From Palleronia sp. THAF1 (GTDB lineage Bacteria; Pseudomonadota; Alphaproteobacteria; Rhodobacterales; Rhodobacteraceae): a stretch of DNA of 64,000 nucleotides. Position numbers and translations under genes: made by a program. Of the stretch, positions 24,494-33,775 are shown piece after piece (position 1 is the first letter of the stretch; the number at the start of each line of letters is the position of its first letter). The stretch spans positions 2,647,001 through 2,711,000 of the forward strand of contig NZ_CP045420.1 in assembly GCF_009363795.1 (NCBI RefSeq), in the 5' to 3' direction. The notes beneath the pieces are model-generated. The model was not told where the DNA came from. It saw nothing but the letters and a program-made list of their open reading frames with translations, and did not search any database.

Positions 24494-26323
24494 TCAACCC
24501 CTGCTCAACGTCGGCGCAACCATCTCTGGATCGGTGCCCAGAGACAGGCGGTAGCTGTCCCAACCGTCCTTCGAAACCCGTGTTCGGACCAGCCCGACTG
24601 CACCGGCATCCGTGGAATACCCACGGGCCCCCTGCCCGATCCGGTGCATCGCGATGGCGTAGGGAATCGGCAGGAAATTGAAAATACGTTGTGGCGGCAG
24701 GGGATCACCTGCCTCCAGGTAGGCGAGCAAAGCCCGGTCGCCGCGCGTCCCGGTTTTGATTTCCTGCACACCCTGCGGAACCGGAAAGCCCCCTCCGCCG
24801 CGCATTCGGTGCTCCGTGACGGCCAGTAGGATCGGTGCTTCAGGCGACAGACGCATACCTTCGATCTTTAGGTTGCACACGCGGCGCGGGGGATGCCCTG
24901 ACGGCGCGCCGTCGGCGCAAAAGGCGGCTGGCTGTGACAGGTCCAGATCGAAGGTGGCGCTGTCCGGCAGATCGTAGGCGGCCGACGGAAACTGGCTGTC
25001 TGTCAGTTCGGGCACGACCTCACCGGGGATGACCTGACGCAAGGCCGAGACCGACCGCTCTAGCCACAGTGTCAGATCGGCGACGGTCGCCGGAATGCCC
25101 CAGATCGGATCGCCATGGGGCACCAGATCGCGCAGATCGCCCTTCGTGATCACTCCTGAGGGTAGATCGACATAGTTGCGCGCGCCGCCAAGACCGCCCG
25201 CAAACACCGGCGCGGCCAGTCCGATGATGGGCCTGTCCGCCAGTGGCCCGTCTGTGACCGCCTCGCGCACGGCTTGTGCCGAAGCCGCCGCGACAAGACG
25301 TGTGGCGCGGCACAGGCCCAAGCGCGCAAAATAGGTGTGAAGGGGGATGTTCACCTCGGCCACCGTTCGCTGCGCATCCAGAAGGGCCGCTGCATGGACG
25401 GCCCTGCTGGCCGCCAGAACATCGGGCGCCGACGCCACTGGCGGTCGCTGGGCCGCGACCTCATGCACCGTGACGTGGCTACCGGCGACCGTCCAGCCAG
25501 CCTTCGACCAGTTCAGCGACAGGTCGATCGCCCCAACCGCGCGACCCCAGGCCCCTGGCATGACGGCAGGGACACCAAGGATGGTGCCCTCAACGGGGTC
25601 GACCCCATCCGACGCGCGCCATCCCGGTCCGGGAAACAGACCGTGCAGGTGCCCCATCGCGATCGCATCCACGCCGGCCTGCGCCAGCGCCACTGCGCTG
25701 TCCGGTCCGTCGTGACACATGGCAATGACCAGATCCGCCCCGGCATCGCGCATCTCACGCACCAAATCATCCGCAACCTGCGGCACGGGAGGCACCGCCA
25801 GCCGGTCCCACGGCATGTTTTCTGCGCCCGTCAGCGTTGCGGGCGGCAAAAGCGCGGTCAAGCCGATGATCAGGTCGTGCGATTCCCCATCCACCGTCAG
25901 AGTACGCTGGACCAGTCGGAAACGCGGTCGAAACCCCTTACCGTCCGATAGCCGCATGATGTTGCCCGTGACGATTGGCACAGGGTCATTTACCAACGCC
26001 AATTCGAGCAGCGACAGCCCACCGTCAAAATCATGGTTGCCCAGCGCCACGGCGTCGTAGCCGGCGGTCGCCATCGTCGACATGACGGCGCCGACACCTT
26101 GATCCGGCAAGGCGGCGTAAGGGCGCCCATGCAAAAAATCCCCACCATCCACCAACACGTTGACTGGCGCTTCCGCCCGCAGACGCGCGATGATCCCCGC
26201 CGCCCGACTAAAGCCCTTCAATGGGTCTGGACGGCGGCGCGCGTAGTCGAAATCGCGCAATTCCGCATGCAAGTCGCTTGTCGCGATCAGTCGCAAGATG
26301 GGTGTGCCGAATGGCGGGGTCAC
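24494..26323 (-). CDS. 2',3'-cyclic-nucleotide 2'-phosphodiesterase / 5'-nucleotidase family protein
   Basis: A protein of about 609 residues with an N-terminal calcineurin-like metallophosphoesterase domain and a C-terminal 5'-nucleotidase domain. Metal-site motifs: LIATSDLHAELRDFDY, DGGDFLHGRP, ALGNHDFDGG and MGHLHGLFPG. C-terminal landmarks include GGGGFPVPQG. I chose GTG at 26323, four bases after AGGAGG, over a TTG at 26341. There is no clear signal peptide, unlike the periplasmic CpdB type, so the location is uncertain. Probably salvages phosphate or nucleosides. Confidence 0.87.
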   Translation of the reverse strand: MTPPFGTPILRLIATSDLHAELRDFDYARRRPDPLKGFSRAAGIIARLRAEAPVNVLVDGGDFLHGRPYAALPDQGVGAVMSTMATAGYDAVALGNHDFDGGLSLLELALVNDPVPIVTGNIMRLSDGKGFRPRFRLVQRTLTVDGESHDLIIGLTALLPPATLTGAENMPWDRLAVPPVPQVADDLVREMRDAGADLVIAMCHDGPDSAVALAQAGVDAIAMGHLHGLFPGPGWRASDGVDPVEGTILGVPAVMPGAWGRAVGAIDLSLNWSKAGWTVAGSHVTVHEVAAQRPPVASAPDVLAASRAVHAAALLDAQRTVAEVNIPLHTYFARLGLCRATRLVAAASAQAVREAVTDGPLADRPIIGLAAPVFAGGLGGARNYVDLPSGVITKGDLRDLVPHGDPIWGIPATVADLTLWLERSVSALRQVIPGEVVPELTDSQFPSAAYDLPDSATFDLDLSQPAAFCADGAPSGHPPRRVCNLKIEGMRLSPEAPILLAVTEHRMRGGGGFPVPQGVQEIKTGTRGDRALLAYLEAGDPLPPQRIFNFLPIPYAIAMHRIGQGARGYSTDAGAVGLVRTRVSKDGWDSYRLSLGTDPEMVAPTLSRG

Positions 26324-26437
26324 GAAGCCTCCTGACGGCAATAGGCGAAAACTCGCCTCAAGGTTGTATTCTCATCATCCTCTGTATTGACTTGTCAATC
26401 AGGCTCCGCCCCAGCACACCGATGACCGGAGGTCTTC

Positions 26438-27394
26438 ATGCGCAACGCGGAAACAGTCACCTTTGGTGGATCGGGATTGGATCGCTCGGCAGCGCAGCGC
26501 CGGGATGAGGGCAGCTTGCGCGCAGACCCCGCGGCTCGGGTTACGCCGCTGTGGCGCGGCAAGCCGCTGATCCAGGACGACCCTGACAGCGGAGCGCTGT
26601 CGCTGGCCCATCTTCCCACGGATCACGCGGCACTGCGCGATTCGGGCCAATGGGTCTTTCTAGGCGTCGAGGGCGACACGCCGCGCTTCGCCGCTGATAT
26701 CAGCGCTTGGGAACCGGCAGAGATGCCCGACACGCTGGGCGCCTTCCACGACCCGTCGCGGCAGGCGCATCCCGACTTCGCCCCCGCGGAGTTCGCCGAA
26801 TTACGCGCGACGATGCTGCAACTGACCGCACGGGACGCGGAACTGGCGGCCACCGCTCGCGGCATCCTGGAATGGCACCGCTTGCACAGGTTCTGTGCCA
26901 ACTGCGGCCACGCCACCGACAGCGCGCAATGCGGCTGGCAACGCACCTGCCCCTCTTGCGAGCGCCACCATTTCCCGCGCACCGATCCGGTGGTCATCAT
27001 GCTGGTCACGCGCGGCAATTCCGTGCTGCTTGGTCGCTCTCCCGGCTGGCCAGACGGGATGTATTCACTGCTGGCGGGCTTCGTTGAGCCAGGCGAAACC
27101 ATAGAGGCCGCCGTGCGCCGCGAGACGTGGGAGGAAACCGGAATTCGCGTCGGTCAGGTGGACTACCTTGCAAGCCAACCCTGGCCCTTCCCCGCATCGC
27201 TGATGATCGGCTGTCGGGCCGAGGCGGTGTCGTCCGATATCCGCGTCGACCCAGAGGAAATCGAAGATGCCCTATGGTTGAGTCGCGAGGACGCGATGCA
27301 AGCCATGGCGGGCAAGCATCGCATCCTGCCGGCCCGGAAAGGTGCGATTGCGCATTTTCTTCTGACGCGGTGGCTTGCGGACACGTTGGATTGA
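26438..27394 (+). CDS. nudC: NAD(+) diphosphatase NudC
   Basis: A 318-residue Nudix hydrolase. A zinc ribbon (CANCGHATD ... CPSCERHHFPRTDP, about residues 150-190) precedes the Nudix domain, whose box reads GFVEPGETIEAAVRRETWEE followed by TGI; the downstream SQPWPFPASLMIGC is the NudC-specific SQPWPFPxS motif. Hydrolyses NADH/NAD to NMN(H) and AMP and can remove NAD caps from RNA. ATG at 26438; it is divergent from the nucleotidase gene with 114 bp between them. The following small gene lies 41 bp downstream. Confidence 0.94.
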   Translation: MRNAETVTFGGSGLDRSAAQRRDEGSLRADPAARVTPLWRGKPLIQDDPDSGALSLAHLPTDHAALRDSGQWVFLGVEGDTPRFAADISAWEPAEMPDTLGAFHDPSRQAHPDFAPAEFAELRATMLQLTARDAELAATARGILEWHRLHRFCANCGHATDSAQCGWQRTCPSCERHHFPRTDPVVIMLVTRGNSVLLGRSPGWPDGMYSLLAGFVEPGETIEAAVRRETWEETGIRVGQVDYLASQPWPFPASLMIGCRAEAVSSDIRVDPEEIEDALWLSREDAMQAMAGKHRILPARKGAIAHFLLTRWLADTLD

Positions 27395-27435
27395 CGGTTT
27401 GTTCGCAATCGCCCCCTTCAACACAGGCCATTCCA

Positions 27436-27888
27436 TTGAAGTTCTCTTCCCGCACCGAGATCGACGCCCCACCGACGGTCGTGTTCGAACGTCTGTCCGA
27501 CTTCGAACGGATAGAGTCCTTGGCGCGCGAGCGTGGCGTCAAGGTCGAACGGCTGGACGACGGCTCTGAAGGCCCCTCGGACGCACGGTGGCGGATCGAT
27601 TTCGACTACCGGGGCCGCAGCCGATCCTGCGATGCAGCAATCGCCGCCTACGTGCCCGGCGAACAGATCGCCGGTCGCGGAGAGCTGGAGGGCCTGTCGA
27701 TCTTCGGCAATGTAGAGCTTGTGGAATATGATCCGGGCAAGACCCGCATGTTCTGCACCGTTGATCTGAAGCCTTCCTCGATGCGCGCGCGTCTTCTTGT
27801 TCAGTCTCTAAAACTGGCGAAAGGCACGCTGGACCGCCGGTTCGCAAAGCGCCTGAACCAGTTCGGCAAGCGTTTGGAAACCACCTGA
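27436..27888 (+). CDS. SRPBCC (polyketide cyclase/START-like) family protein
   Basis: About 150 residues with the opening KFSSRTEIDAPPTVVFERLS and DFERIE, typical of SRPBCC ligand-binding proteins; the rest has the alternating strands and a C-terminal amphipathic helix (LDRRFAKRLNQFGKRLE). No ATG is in frame at the similarity boundary, so TTG at 27436 is taken as start; its ribosome site is weak. Function unknown; a lipid or hydrophobic ligand is a family-level guess. Lies between nudC and pcs on the same strand. Confidence 0.75.
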   Translation: MKFSSRTEIDAPPTVVFERLSDFERIESLARERGVKVERLDDGSEGPSDARWRIDFDYRGRSRSCDAAIAAYVPGEQIAGRGELEGLSIFGNVELVEYDPGKTRMFCTVDLKPSSMRARLLVQSLKLAKGTLDRRFAKRLNQFGKRLETT

Positions 27889-27933
27889 CGGCGCGCCATT
27901 GCCCTTCCACCGAAGGGGTGACAGACACGACTG

Positions 27934-28629
27934 ATGAATATCCGTAGCAAGGCCTTGGCCGTCCACTTCCTGACCGCGACCGGAGCGGTCTTCGCAATGC
28001 TGGCCCTTCTGGCCGCGGTGCAGAACGAATGGGGCATCATGTACCTGTGGCTGGTCGTCGCCTTCGTGGTCGACGGCATCGACGGCCCGCTGGCCCGCCG
28101 CTACGACGTGAAGGCAAATGCACCCGGCTACGACGGCGTGCTGATGGACTTGATCATCGACTACCTGACCTACGTGTTCATCCCCGCCTACGCCTTGTTT
28201 TCCAGTGGCCTGTTGCCCGGCTGGACCGGCTGGTTCGCGATCATTGTCATCACCTTCGCCAGCGTCGTCTATTTCGCCGACACTCGCATGAAGACAAAGG
28301 ATAATTCGTTTCAAGGCTTTCCGGGGTGCTGGAACATGGCCGTCCTCGTGTTTTTCGCGGTAGAGCCTGCTTGGGGCACGATATTGGTCATCACCGCCCT
28401 GCTGGCCGTCGCGATGTTCCTGCCCCTGAAATTCGTCCACCCGGTCCGCACGAAACGCTGGCGCGCTCTGACGCTGCCGATCGCGCTGGTCTGGACCATT
28501 CTGGCCATTGCCGCCGCATGGCAGGATTTCGCGCCCTGGCGTCCGGTTGAATTGGCGCTGATCGTCACATCGATCTACCTAATCTTCGCCGGTATCGCGC
28601 AGCAGGCGACAGAGCGCAGCCAGCTTTAA
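27934..28629 (+). CDS. pcs: Phosphatidylcholine synthase
   Basis: A 231-residue CDP-alcohol phosphotransferase with about seven membrane segments. The catalytic motif is VDGIDGPLARRYDVKANAPG then YDGVLMDLIIDYLTYV, the pattern specific to Pcs (DG-x-DG-x2-AR-x(n)-G-x(3)-D-x(3)-D). Condenses CDP-diacylglycerol with choline to make phosphatidylcholine in one step, as in Rhizobium and Rhodobacter. ATG at 27934, 45 bp after the previous gene. Its stop overlaps the end of an oppositely oriented gene relic by four bases. Confidence 0.92.
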   Translation: MNIRSKALAVHFLTATGAVFAMLALLAAVQNEWGIMYLWLVVAFVVDGIDGPLARRYDVKANAPGYDGVLMDLIIDYLTYVFIPAYALFSSGLLPGWTGWFAIIVITFASVVYFADTRMKTKDNSFQGFPGCWNMAVLVFFAVEPAWGTILVITALLAVAMFLPLKFVHPVRTKRWRALTLPIALVWTILAIAAAWQDFAPWRPVELALIVTSIYLIFAGIAQQATERSQL

Positions 28630-28760
28630 AGTCGCGTCAGCACGACACATGCAAGGATCTGCATCGAAATATCTTTGTTCGTCCCCAGCTTGATTGTGGC
28701 GTTCCAGCCTGCGTGCAGCAGGGCCACGACCATCGCCGCCAGAAAGACGCCGATGCTCAC
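28626..28760 (-). pseudogene. Truncated EamA/DMT-family transporter (N-terminal relic)
   Basis: A 44-codon frame begins with GTG at 28760, overlapping the stop of the DUF3253 gene (GTGA). It reads VSIGVFLAAMVVALLHAGWN followed by ATIKLGTNKD, which is the first membrane segment and the conserved LHAxWNAxxK motif of EamA drug/metabolite transporters, normally about 280-300 residues. After about 33 residues the similarity stops and a TAA follows, right at the end of pcs. The remaining nine helices are gone, so a deletion has probably joined this gene to the pcs end. Confidence 0.7.
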
Positions 28761-28987
28761 CCGCGCAGGCCCAACCGGATCGGCCCCTTTGCGGTTGCGG
28801 CATCGACCGGCGTGCCGCCCTGCGTCGCCACCAGATCGGCCCCGGCGGCCACTCGGCGCACGTCATCCATCAAGGGCCGCCAGTCATCCGACAGCCGCCG
28901 CGCCGCCTCGGACGGGCAAAAGGTGCTGCCCGCCCCGCGCTCTTCCGCAAGGTCCATCAGGACCGCGCGGATGTCGTCATCCGACAT
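28757..28987 (-). CDS. DUF3253 domain protein
   Basis: A 76-residue protein: MSDDDIRAVLMDLAEERGAG, then STFCPSEAARRLSDDWRPLM, then a short basic end. The CPSE-x-A-R-x-L-x-DWR segment defines DUF3253, a small helix-turn-helix-like family of unknown function often found beside transporter or synthetase genes. It starts 11 bases inside the end of the CoA ligase gene and its stop overlaps the EamA relic start, so all three were one operon. Confidence 0.8.
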   Translation of the reverse strand: MSDDDIRAVLMDLAEERGAGSTFCPSEAARRLSDDWRPLMDDVRRVAAGADLVATQGGTPVDAATAKGPIRLGLRG

Positions 28988-30521
28988 ACTGGTCCTTCAG
29001 AACCCGACGCAGGATCTTGCCGCTGGCGGACTTCGGGATCTCGTCCACGAAATGCACCTCGTGCAGTTGTTTGTAGGTCGATAGCCGCCCGGAAATATGG
29101 GCCTTCACGCCCGCCTCGTCGATCTCACCAGACTTCACGATGAAAGCGATGGGCACCTCGCCCGCTTCATCATCCGGCTTGCCCATGACGGCGGCGTCCT
29201 GGATCGCATCGTGGCCGACCAGTTCAGCCTCCAGCTCCGCAGGCGCGACCTGAAAGCCCTTGTACTTGATCAATTCCTTCACCCGCTCGCGCACGAACAT
29301 GTATCCGTCTTCGTCGATCACACACAAATCGCCGGTGCGCAGCCAGCCGTCTTCGGTGATCGTTTCCTTGGTCGCGGCATCATTGCCCAGATAGCCCTGC
29401 ATCACGTTCGGCCCGCGGACCCACAGTTCACCCTCTTCGCCCGGCGCGCGATCCTCCAGCGTGTCAGGATCGACCACGCGGCTTTCGCAGTTCGGCACCG
29501 TCAGACCCGATGCTCCCGCACGCGGGTTGTCGATAGGGGTCACATGGCTGACCGGCGACAGTTCTGTCATACCGTAGCCTTGCGTCATCACGCCGCCCAT
29601 GCGCGCCGCGCAGGCATCGCCCAACTCGCCACCCAGCGGCGCAGCGCCACACATCACGCGATCCACGGACGAATGGTCGAACTGATCCACCATAGGATGC
29701 TTGGCCAAGGCCAAGGCGACCGGCGGCACGATATACAGAACCTTCGGCTTGTGCTCGGCCACCAGGCTCAGGAAGCGTTCCAGATCGAAGCGCGGCATCG
29801 TCACCAGTCGCGCACCACGGGCGAGATACTGGTTCATCAGAACGGTCATGCCGTAGATATGGAAGAACGGCAGAAAGGCGATGGTCGTCTCGCCCACCTG
29901 CGGATCAAAGAAGGCGGCGCATTGCTCGACGTTCGCCACCAGATTGCGGTGGGACAGCATCACGCCCTTCGGCATCCCCGTCGTGCCCGAGGAATAGGGC
30001 AGCACCACGATGTCCTTCTCCAGATCGACATCGGCCTGCGCCTGCAACGGGTCGCCCAGCAGATCCTCCAGCGTGGTCTCTCCTGCGCCGATCACCGCGA
30101 TGGTCTCGACGCTGGTGCCTTGGATCGCCTCGCGCGCGGTGTCTGCAAAGCCCGCCACTACAACGAGGATTTTCGCCTTGCTGTCCAGCAGCTGCTTACG
30201 GACTTCATAGGCGGTGTAGGTCGGGTTGATCGTCGTCACCGTGCCACCGGCCCAAGCGACGCCGTGAAAGACGGTCACGTAATCCGGGATGTTCGGCGCC
30301 ATCAGCGCCACCACACCGCCCTTGCCCAGACCGCGCTGCGTCAGTCCACCGGCCAATCGCTTGATCCGGTCCTGCAACGCGGCGGCGGTCATCCCGGCGC
30401 CGCTGGTGCCATCGGTCAGAACGACCCCGTCGGGGTCCATCTCCAGACCTTGGAACAACCGCTCGGTGATAGAGATGTCGGGGATGTCGATATCGGGATG
30501 CGGGCTCTTGAAGACGGTCAC
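28977..30521 (-). CDS. 4-coumarate-CoA ligase-like AMP-dependent acyl-CoA synthetase
   Basis: A 514-residue adenylate-forming enzyme. Motifs: P-loop VVLPYSSGTTGMPKGVMLSH, VMCGAAPLGGELGDACAARM, QGYGMTELSPVSHV, GWLRTGDLCVIDEDGYMFV, and the catalytic lysine in PKSASGKILRR. The GYGMTELSP context and overall order fit the plant 4CL/bacterial 4CL-like clade. Activates a phenylpropenoic or other carboxylic acid as its CoA ester via an acyl-AMP. No feruloyl-CoA hydratase is adjacent, so substrate is open. It may still link to the protocatechuate pathway encoded earlier in the window, since hydroxycinnamates lead there. Confidence 0.85.
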   Translation of the reverse strand: MTVFKSPHPDIDIPDISITERLFQGLEMDPDGVVLTDGTSGAGMTAAALQDRIKRLAGGLTQRGLGKGGVVALMAPNIPDYVTVFHGVAWAGGTVTTINPTYTAYEVRKQLLDSKAKILVVVAGFADTAREAIQGTSVETIAVIGAGETTLEDLLGDPLQAQADVDLEKDIVVLPYSSGTTGMPKGVMLSHRNLVANVEQCAAFFDPQVGETTIAFLPFFHIYGMTVLMNQYLARGARLVTMPRFDLERFLSLVAEHKPKVLYIVPPVALALAKHPMVDQFDHSSVDRVMCGAAPLGGELGDACAARMGGVMTQGYGMTELSPVSHVTPIDNPRAGASGLTVPNCESRVVDPDTLEDRAPGEEGELWVRGPNVMQGYLGNDAATKETITEDGWLRTGDLCVIDEDGYMFVRERVKELIKYKGFQVAPAELEAELVGHDAIQDAAVMGKPDDEAGEVPIAFIVKSGEIDEAGVKAHISGRLSTYKQLHEVHFVDEIPKSASGKILRRVLKDQYVG

Positions 30522-30584
30522 GGCGGTTCCTCCCTTGGCGTGCTGGCGATGACCCTAGCACCGCGTCGGGCAGGGGAAAGGGGG

Positions 30585-30947
30585 TCAGAGCTGCCAGAGA
30601 ACGACACCGATCCCGACAGTGCCGAAAGCGAGTAGCAGCGACAGGATAGACAATCGCCATGTGGGCTGCGCGGTCGCGTCGTGGGTATCCAGATCGCGAC
30701 AGGCGCGGCGCGCCTCGTCCCAGCCCGCGACGAAGATGACGAGCGCCGCGAGCAGAAAGGCCGACGCGATGGCCTTGGGCACCCACTTCGGTTCATAGAC
30801 CGAGAACACCGCCTGCAACGCCAAGGCAACGACCACGGTGGTCAGACCGGTGCGCACCCAACCGGCATAGGTGCGTTCCGCCGCAAGGCGGGTACGGTCC
30901 TCGGCCCAGTCCGTGCGATCTTGCGCCAGCTTGTTCTTATCGCTCAT
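30585..30947 (-). CDS. DUF202 family membrane protein
   Basis: A 120-residue protein. The charged start AEDRTRLAAERTYAGWVRTG is the DUF202 (YidH) signature, followed by three membrane segments (VVVALALQAVFSV, AIASAFLLAALVIFVAGW, LSILSLLLAFGTVGIGVV). Role unknown. Lies 26 bp after fmt and 63 bp before the CoA ligase, on the same strand. Confidence 0.85.
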   Translation of the reverse strand: MSDKNKLAQDRTDWAEDRTRLAAERTYAGWVRTGLTTVVVALALQAVFSVYEPKWVPKAIASAFLLAALVIFVAGWDEARRACRDLDTHDATAQPTWRLSILSLLLAFGTVGIGVVLWQL

Positions 30948-30973
30948 CTGACCACCTTCTCGCGTTGACAGCT

Positions 30974-31873
30974 TCAGTCCAGACGCTCTGGCAGGCGCAT
31001 CCCGCGCAACACTTCATCCACCGATTGCGCCCGCTTGCCGGCACGCTGCACCTCTGTGATCTCGACTGCGCCGCTGCCACAGGCGACCGTGAAACCGTGC
31101 AACACCGTGCCGGGCGCTCCATCGTCTTCCGCCACCCGCGCGCGCAGCAGCTTCACCCGCTCGCCCGCGACCTCGCACCATGCGCCGGGAAAGGGCGACA
31201 GCCCCATGATGTGCCGCGCGACCTGATCCGCCGGGCGGGACCAGTCCACCCGCGCCTCTGCCTTGTCGATCTTGTCGGCGTAGGTCACGCCCAGCTCGGG
31301 CTGCGGCATGTCGGGCAGCGCGCCCAGACGCTCCAGCGCCGCGACCACAGCATCCGCGCCCATGGTAGACAGCCGGTCATGCAGGTCGCCCGTGGTGTCA
31401 CCCGGCCCGATGTCCGTTACTTCGCGCAGCAGCACCGGCCCGGTGTCCAGCCCAGCCTCCATCCGCATGATGCAAACGCCGGTCTCTTCATCGCCCGCCA
31501 TCACCGCGCGATGGATCGGCGCGGCCCCGCGCCACCGGGGCAAAAGAGAGGCGTGGATGTTCAGGCACCCATGCGTCGGCGCATCCAGAACCGCTTGCGG
31601 AAGGATCAGCCCGTAGGCCACGACGATGGCGATGTCCGCGTTCAGCGCAGCAAAGTCGCCCTTCTCGGCAGCGCCCCTCAACGACGCTGGATGCCGCACC
31701 TCGATCCCCATTTCCTGCGCCACCAGATGCACCGGCGACGGCCGGTCCTTCTTCCCCCGCCCCGCCGGTCGCGGCGGCTGGGTGTAGGCGCAGACAACAT
31801 CGTGCCCGGCAGCAATCAACGCGCGCAAAGGTGCTACGGAAAACTCGGGCGTGCCCATGAAAACGATACGCAT
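30974..31873 (-). CDS. fmt: Methionyl-tRNA formyltransferase
   Basis: A 299-residue enzyme that formylates initiator Met-tRNA with 10-formyl-tetrahydrofolate. The start [20 protein letters not shown] and the catalytic [20 protein letters not shown] with Asn-His-Asp residues are canonical, followed by [11 protein letters not shown] and a C-terminal OB-fold tRNA-binding domain ([10 protein letters not shown]). It ends an overlapping run rnhA, TRIC-like, deformylase-like, a 76-residue protein, fmt. The functional deformylase usually found beside fmt is replaced here by a degenerate one. Confidence 0.95.
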   Translation of the reverse strand: MRIVFMGTPEFSVAPLRALIAAGHDVVCAYTQPPRPAGRGKKDRPSPVHLVAQEMGIEVRHPASLRGAAEKGDFAALNADIAIVVAYGLILPQAVLDAPTHGCLNIHASLLPRWRGAAPIHRAVMAGDEETGVCIMRMEAGLDTGPVLLREVTDIGPGDTTGDLHDRLSTMGADAVVAALERLGALPDMPQPELGVTYADKIDKAEARVDWSRPADQVARHIMGLSPFPGAWCEVAGERVKLLRARVAEDDGAPGTVLHGFTVACGSGAVEITEVQRAGKRAQSVDEVLRGMRLPERLD

Positions 31874-31892
31874 GGCGATCTCCTTGACGACG

Positions 31893-32123
31893 CTACAAAG
31901 CGGACCGCAACGCTGCGCGTTCTTCCTTCAGCGACCCGGTGAACGGATCGCGTCCGGCACGCGCGTACCAGTAAAGCGCATTCGACTCGTCGCCCTCGAT
32001 CCGATGCAGATGCGCGTGGACCCAAGCAGCCTCTGCACTGGGGTCAGCCTGCGCGAGTTCGTGCGCGCGATCCCACTGCCCGGCCTCCAGCGCATCGAGC
32101 GCCTCTTTCATCGTTTCCTTCAT
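31893..32123 (-). CDS. Small conserved protein, TPR-like
   Basis: A 76-residue acidic helical protein: two helix pairs, [20 protein letters not shown] and [20 protein letters not shown] followed by [10 protein letters not shown], look like a tetratricopeptide-type repeat. ATG at 32123 overlaps the stop of the deformylase-like gene (ATGA). Function unknown; its constant place beside fmt suggests a role in translation or simple co-expression. Confidence 0.75.
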   Translation of the reverse strand: MKETMKEALDALEAGQWDRAHELAQADPSAEAAWVHAHLHRIEGDESNALYWYARAGRDPFTGSLKEERAALRSAL

Positions 32124-32614
32124 CGCATCTTCCCCGATTTGCGGATCAGCATGTCCCGCTTTGTGCGGCTTAGCCGATCTACATAGAGCCTGCCCCCCAA
32201 GTGGTCGATCTGATGCTGAACGCTGGTTGCCCAGAGGTGCACGAAATCGCGCTCTACCGTCGCGCCGGTCTCGTCCATGAACTGTACCGTCACCGCGCGG
32301 GGCCGCGTGATCTTGGCCGACACCCCCGGCAGGCAAGGAGAGGCCTCTTCATGCTCTCGCCCCTGCCCGCTGGCGTGGATCACCTGAGGGTTCGCCATCC
32401 GTACCGCCTGCCCGCGTTCGGACGACGCATCGACCACGGCCAGCCGCAGCATCACACCGATCTGCGGTGCGGCCAAACCGACGCCCGGCATCGCCTCCAT
32501 CGTGTCTATCATGTCATCCCAGACGGCGCGCACCTCGTCCGTGATCGCCTCGACCGGGGCGGCAGGCTTCCGCAATCGCCGGTCGGGCCAAAGAAGGATC
32601 GGGCGCGCGGTCAT
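32120..32614 (-). CDS. Peptide deformylase-like protein, probably inactive
   Basis: A 164-residue member of the deformylase family by overall pattern: GVGLAAPQIGV (motif 1) is intact, but motif 2, normally EGCLS, reads EEASPCLPGV, so the metal-ligand Cys is displaced, and motif 3, normally HExDH, reads QHQIDHLGG with Gln in place of the catalytic Glu. The two metal-ligand His remain. I read the codons directly (cat cag atc gac cac) and the change is real in this sequence. It probably cannot deformylate. Translationally coupled to neighbours on both sides (ATGA overlaps). Confidence 0.85.
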   Translation of the reverse strand: MTARPILLWPDRRLRKPAAPVEAITDEVRAVWDDMIDTMEAMPGVGLAAPQIGVMLRLAVVDASSERGQAVRMANPQVIHASGQGREHEEASPCLPGVSAKITRPRAVTVQFMDETGATVERDFVHLWATSVQHQIDHLGGRLYVDRLSRTKRDMLIRKSGKMR

Positions 32615-33234
32615 AGCGGATCTCGCGGCGCTTGCGCGCGATAAACCGGCAACCGCCAGTCCAGCGCGATGGAGCCTGCGCGCAACGCGAAGACCGTTGC
32701 CGCTGCCAGCATCAGCGCCACGCTTTGCGCCACGAAGGCTACCGACAACACCGCCACCCCGGCCCCCGCCAAGGTTGCCGTCGCATAGATCTCACCCTGC
32801 TTCAGAACCAGCGGCACTTCGTTCGCGACCACGTCTCGCATCAGCCCGCCGAATGTGCCCGTCGCCATGCCCATGACCAGCACGATGGGCCAGGACATCC
32901 CCGCCGCCATCGCCACGCCAACCCCTGCCGCAACGGCAGAGGCCAGCGCCGCCGCGTCCAGCCAGTACAACGCGCGCACCCGGCTTTCCAACAGATGCGC
33001 GGTGAAGAACACGATCACCGCCGACAGGATGCACAGGCCCAGGTAAGACGGCGTTGCGATCCAGAAGATCGTGCGGTCCAGCAGAACATCGCGCAACGTG
33101 CCGCCGCCCACGCCGGTCAGCACCGCCAAAAACCCGAAGCCCACGATATCCAACTGCGCGCGGCTGGCCGTCAGCGCGCCGGTCAGCGCGAAGACGATCA
33201 CCGCCGCGTGGTCCAGTACCCCGACCAGCGTCAT
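32611..33234 (-). CDS. TRIC/UPF0126 family cation channel protein
   Basis: A 207-residue membrane protein with seven hydrophobic segments in a duplicated arrangement. Both repeat motifs are visible: [16 protein letters not shown] and [20 protein letters not shown] followed by KQGEIYATA, diagnostic for UPF0126, the prokaryotic relatives of trimeric intracellular cation channels. Probably a monovalent cation or glycine-related channel; physiological role unknown. Start overlaps rnhA stop and its stop overlaps the deformylase-like start. Confidence 0.9.
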   Translation of the reverse strand: MTLVGVLDHAAVIVFALTGALTASRAQLDIVGFGFLAVLTGVGGGTLRDVLLDRTIFWIATPSYLGLCILSAVIVFFTAHLLESRVRALYWLDAAALASAVAAGVGVAMAAGMSWPIVLVMGMATGTFGGLMRDVVANEVPLVLKQGEIYATATLAGAGVAVLSVAFVAQSVALMLAAATVFALRAGSIALDWRLPVYRAQAPRDPL

Positions 33235-33680
33235 TTGAACGGCGCCATCCCGGCGCGCGCCAATTCATCCGCGCGCTCGTTCTCGGGGTGGCCCGCATGG
33301 CCCTTCACCCATGTCCATGTCACCTGATGGCGCGCCTGCGCCGCATCCAGACGCTTCCACAGATCGTCGTTCTTCACCGGCTTCTTGGCGCTGGTCTTCC
33401 AGCCGTTCCGCTTCCACCCGTGAATCCAGCTTTCCACGCCGTTCTTCACGTACTGGCTGTCCGTCACCATCGTGATCCCAGACGGACGCGCCAACGACTC
33501 CAGCGCGTTGATCGCCGCCAACAGCTCCATCCGGTTGTTCGTCGTCGGAGCCTCCCCGCCCTTCAACTCAAGCCGCTTCACCTCTGCCTCACCGTCACGC
33601 GCGATCAGCAGCGCGCCCCAGCCGCCGGGGCCTGGATTGCCCGAACAGGCACCGTCGGTATAGGCGAAGAGATCAGGCAT
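33231..33680 (-). CDS. rnhA: Ribonuclease HI
   Basis: A 149-residue enzyme removing RNA from RNA-DNA hybrids. Active-site sequence: [20 protein letters not shown] (first Asp), [11 protein letters not shown] (Glu), [12 protein letters not shown] (second Asp) and [18 protein letters not shown] (His and last Asp). Single domain, normal length. First gene of the ATGA-linked operon that ends in fmt. Confidence 0.96.
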   Translation of the reverse strand: MPDLFAYTDGACSGNPGPGGWGALLIARDGEAEVKRLELKGGEAPTTNNRMELLAAINALESLARPSGITMVTDSQYVKNGVESWIHGWKRNGWKTSAKKPVKNDDLWKRLDAAQARHQVTWTWVKGHAGHPENERADELARAGMAPFK

Positions 33681-33775
33681 CGGGTTTCCGGCTTAGATGG
33701 ATGACAAAGGGATCGACATTGACGGTCAGACCAGCGCCCGCCCCGTTTCGCAAGCCAATGTCGCTGCCTCCGGAC

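Noticed and set aside
28977-30521. Idea that the CoA ligase is part of the pca catabolic unit
   Set aside because: It is about 12 kb away from the nearest pca gene with unrelated housekeeping genes between; kept only as a possible biochemical link.
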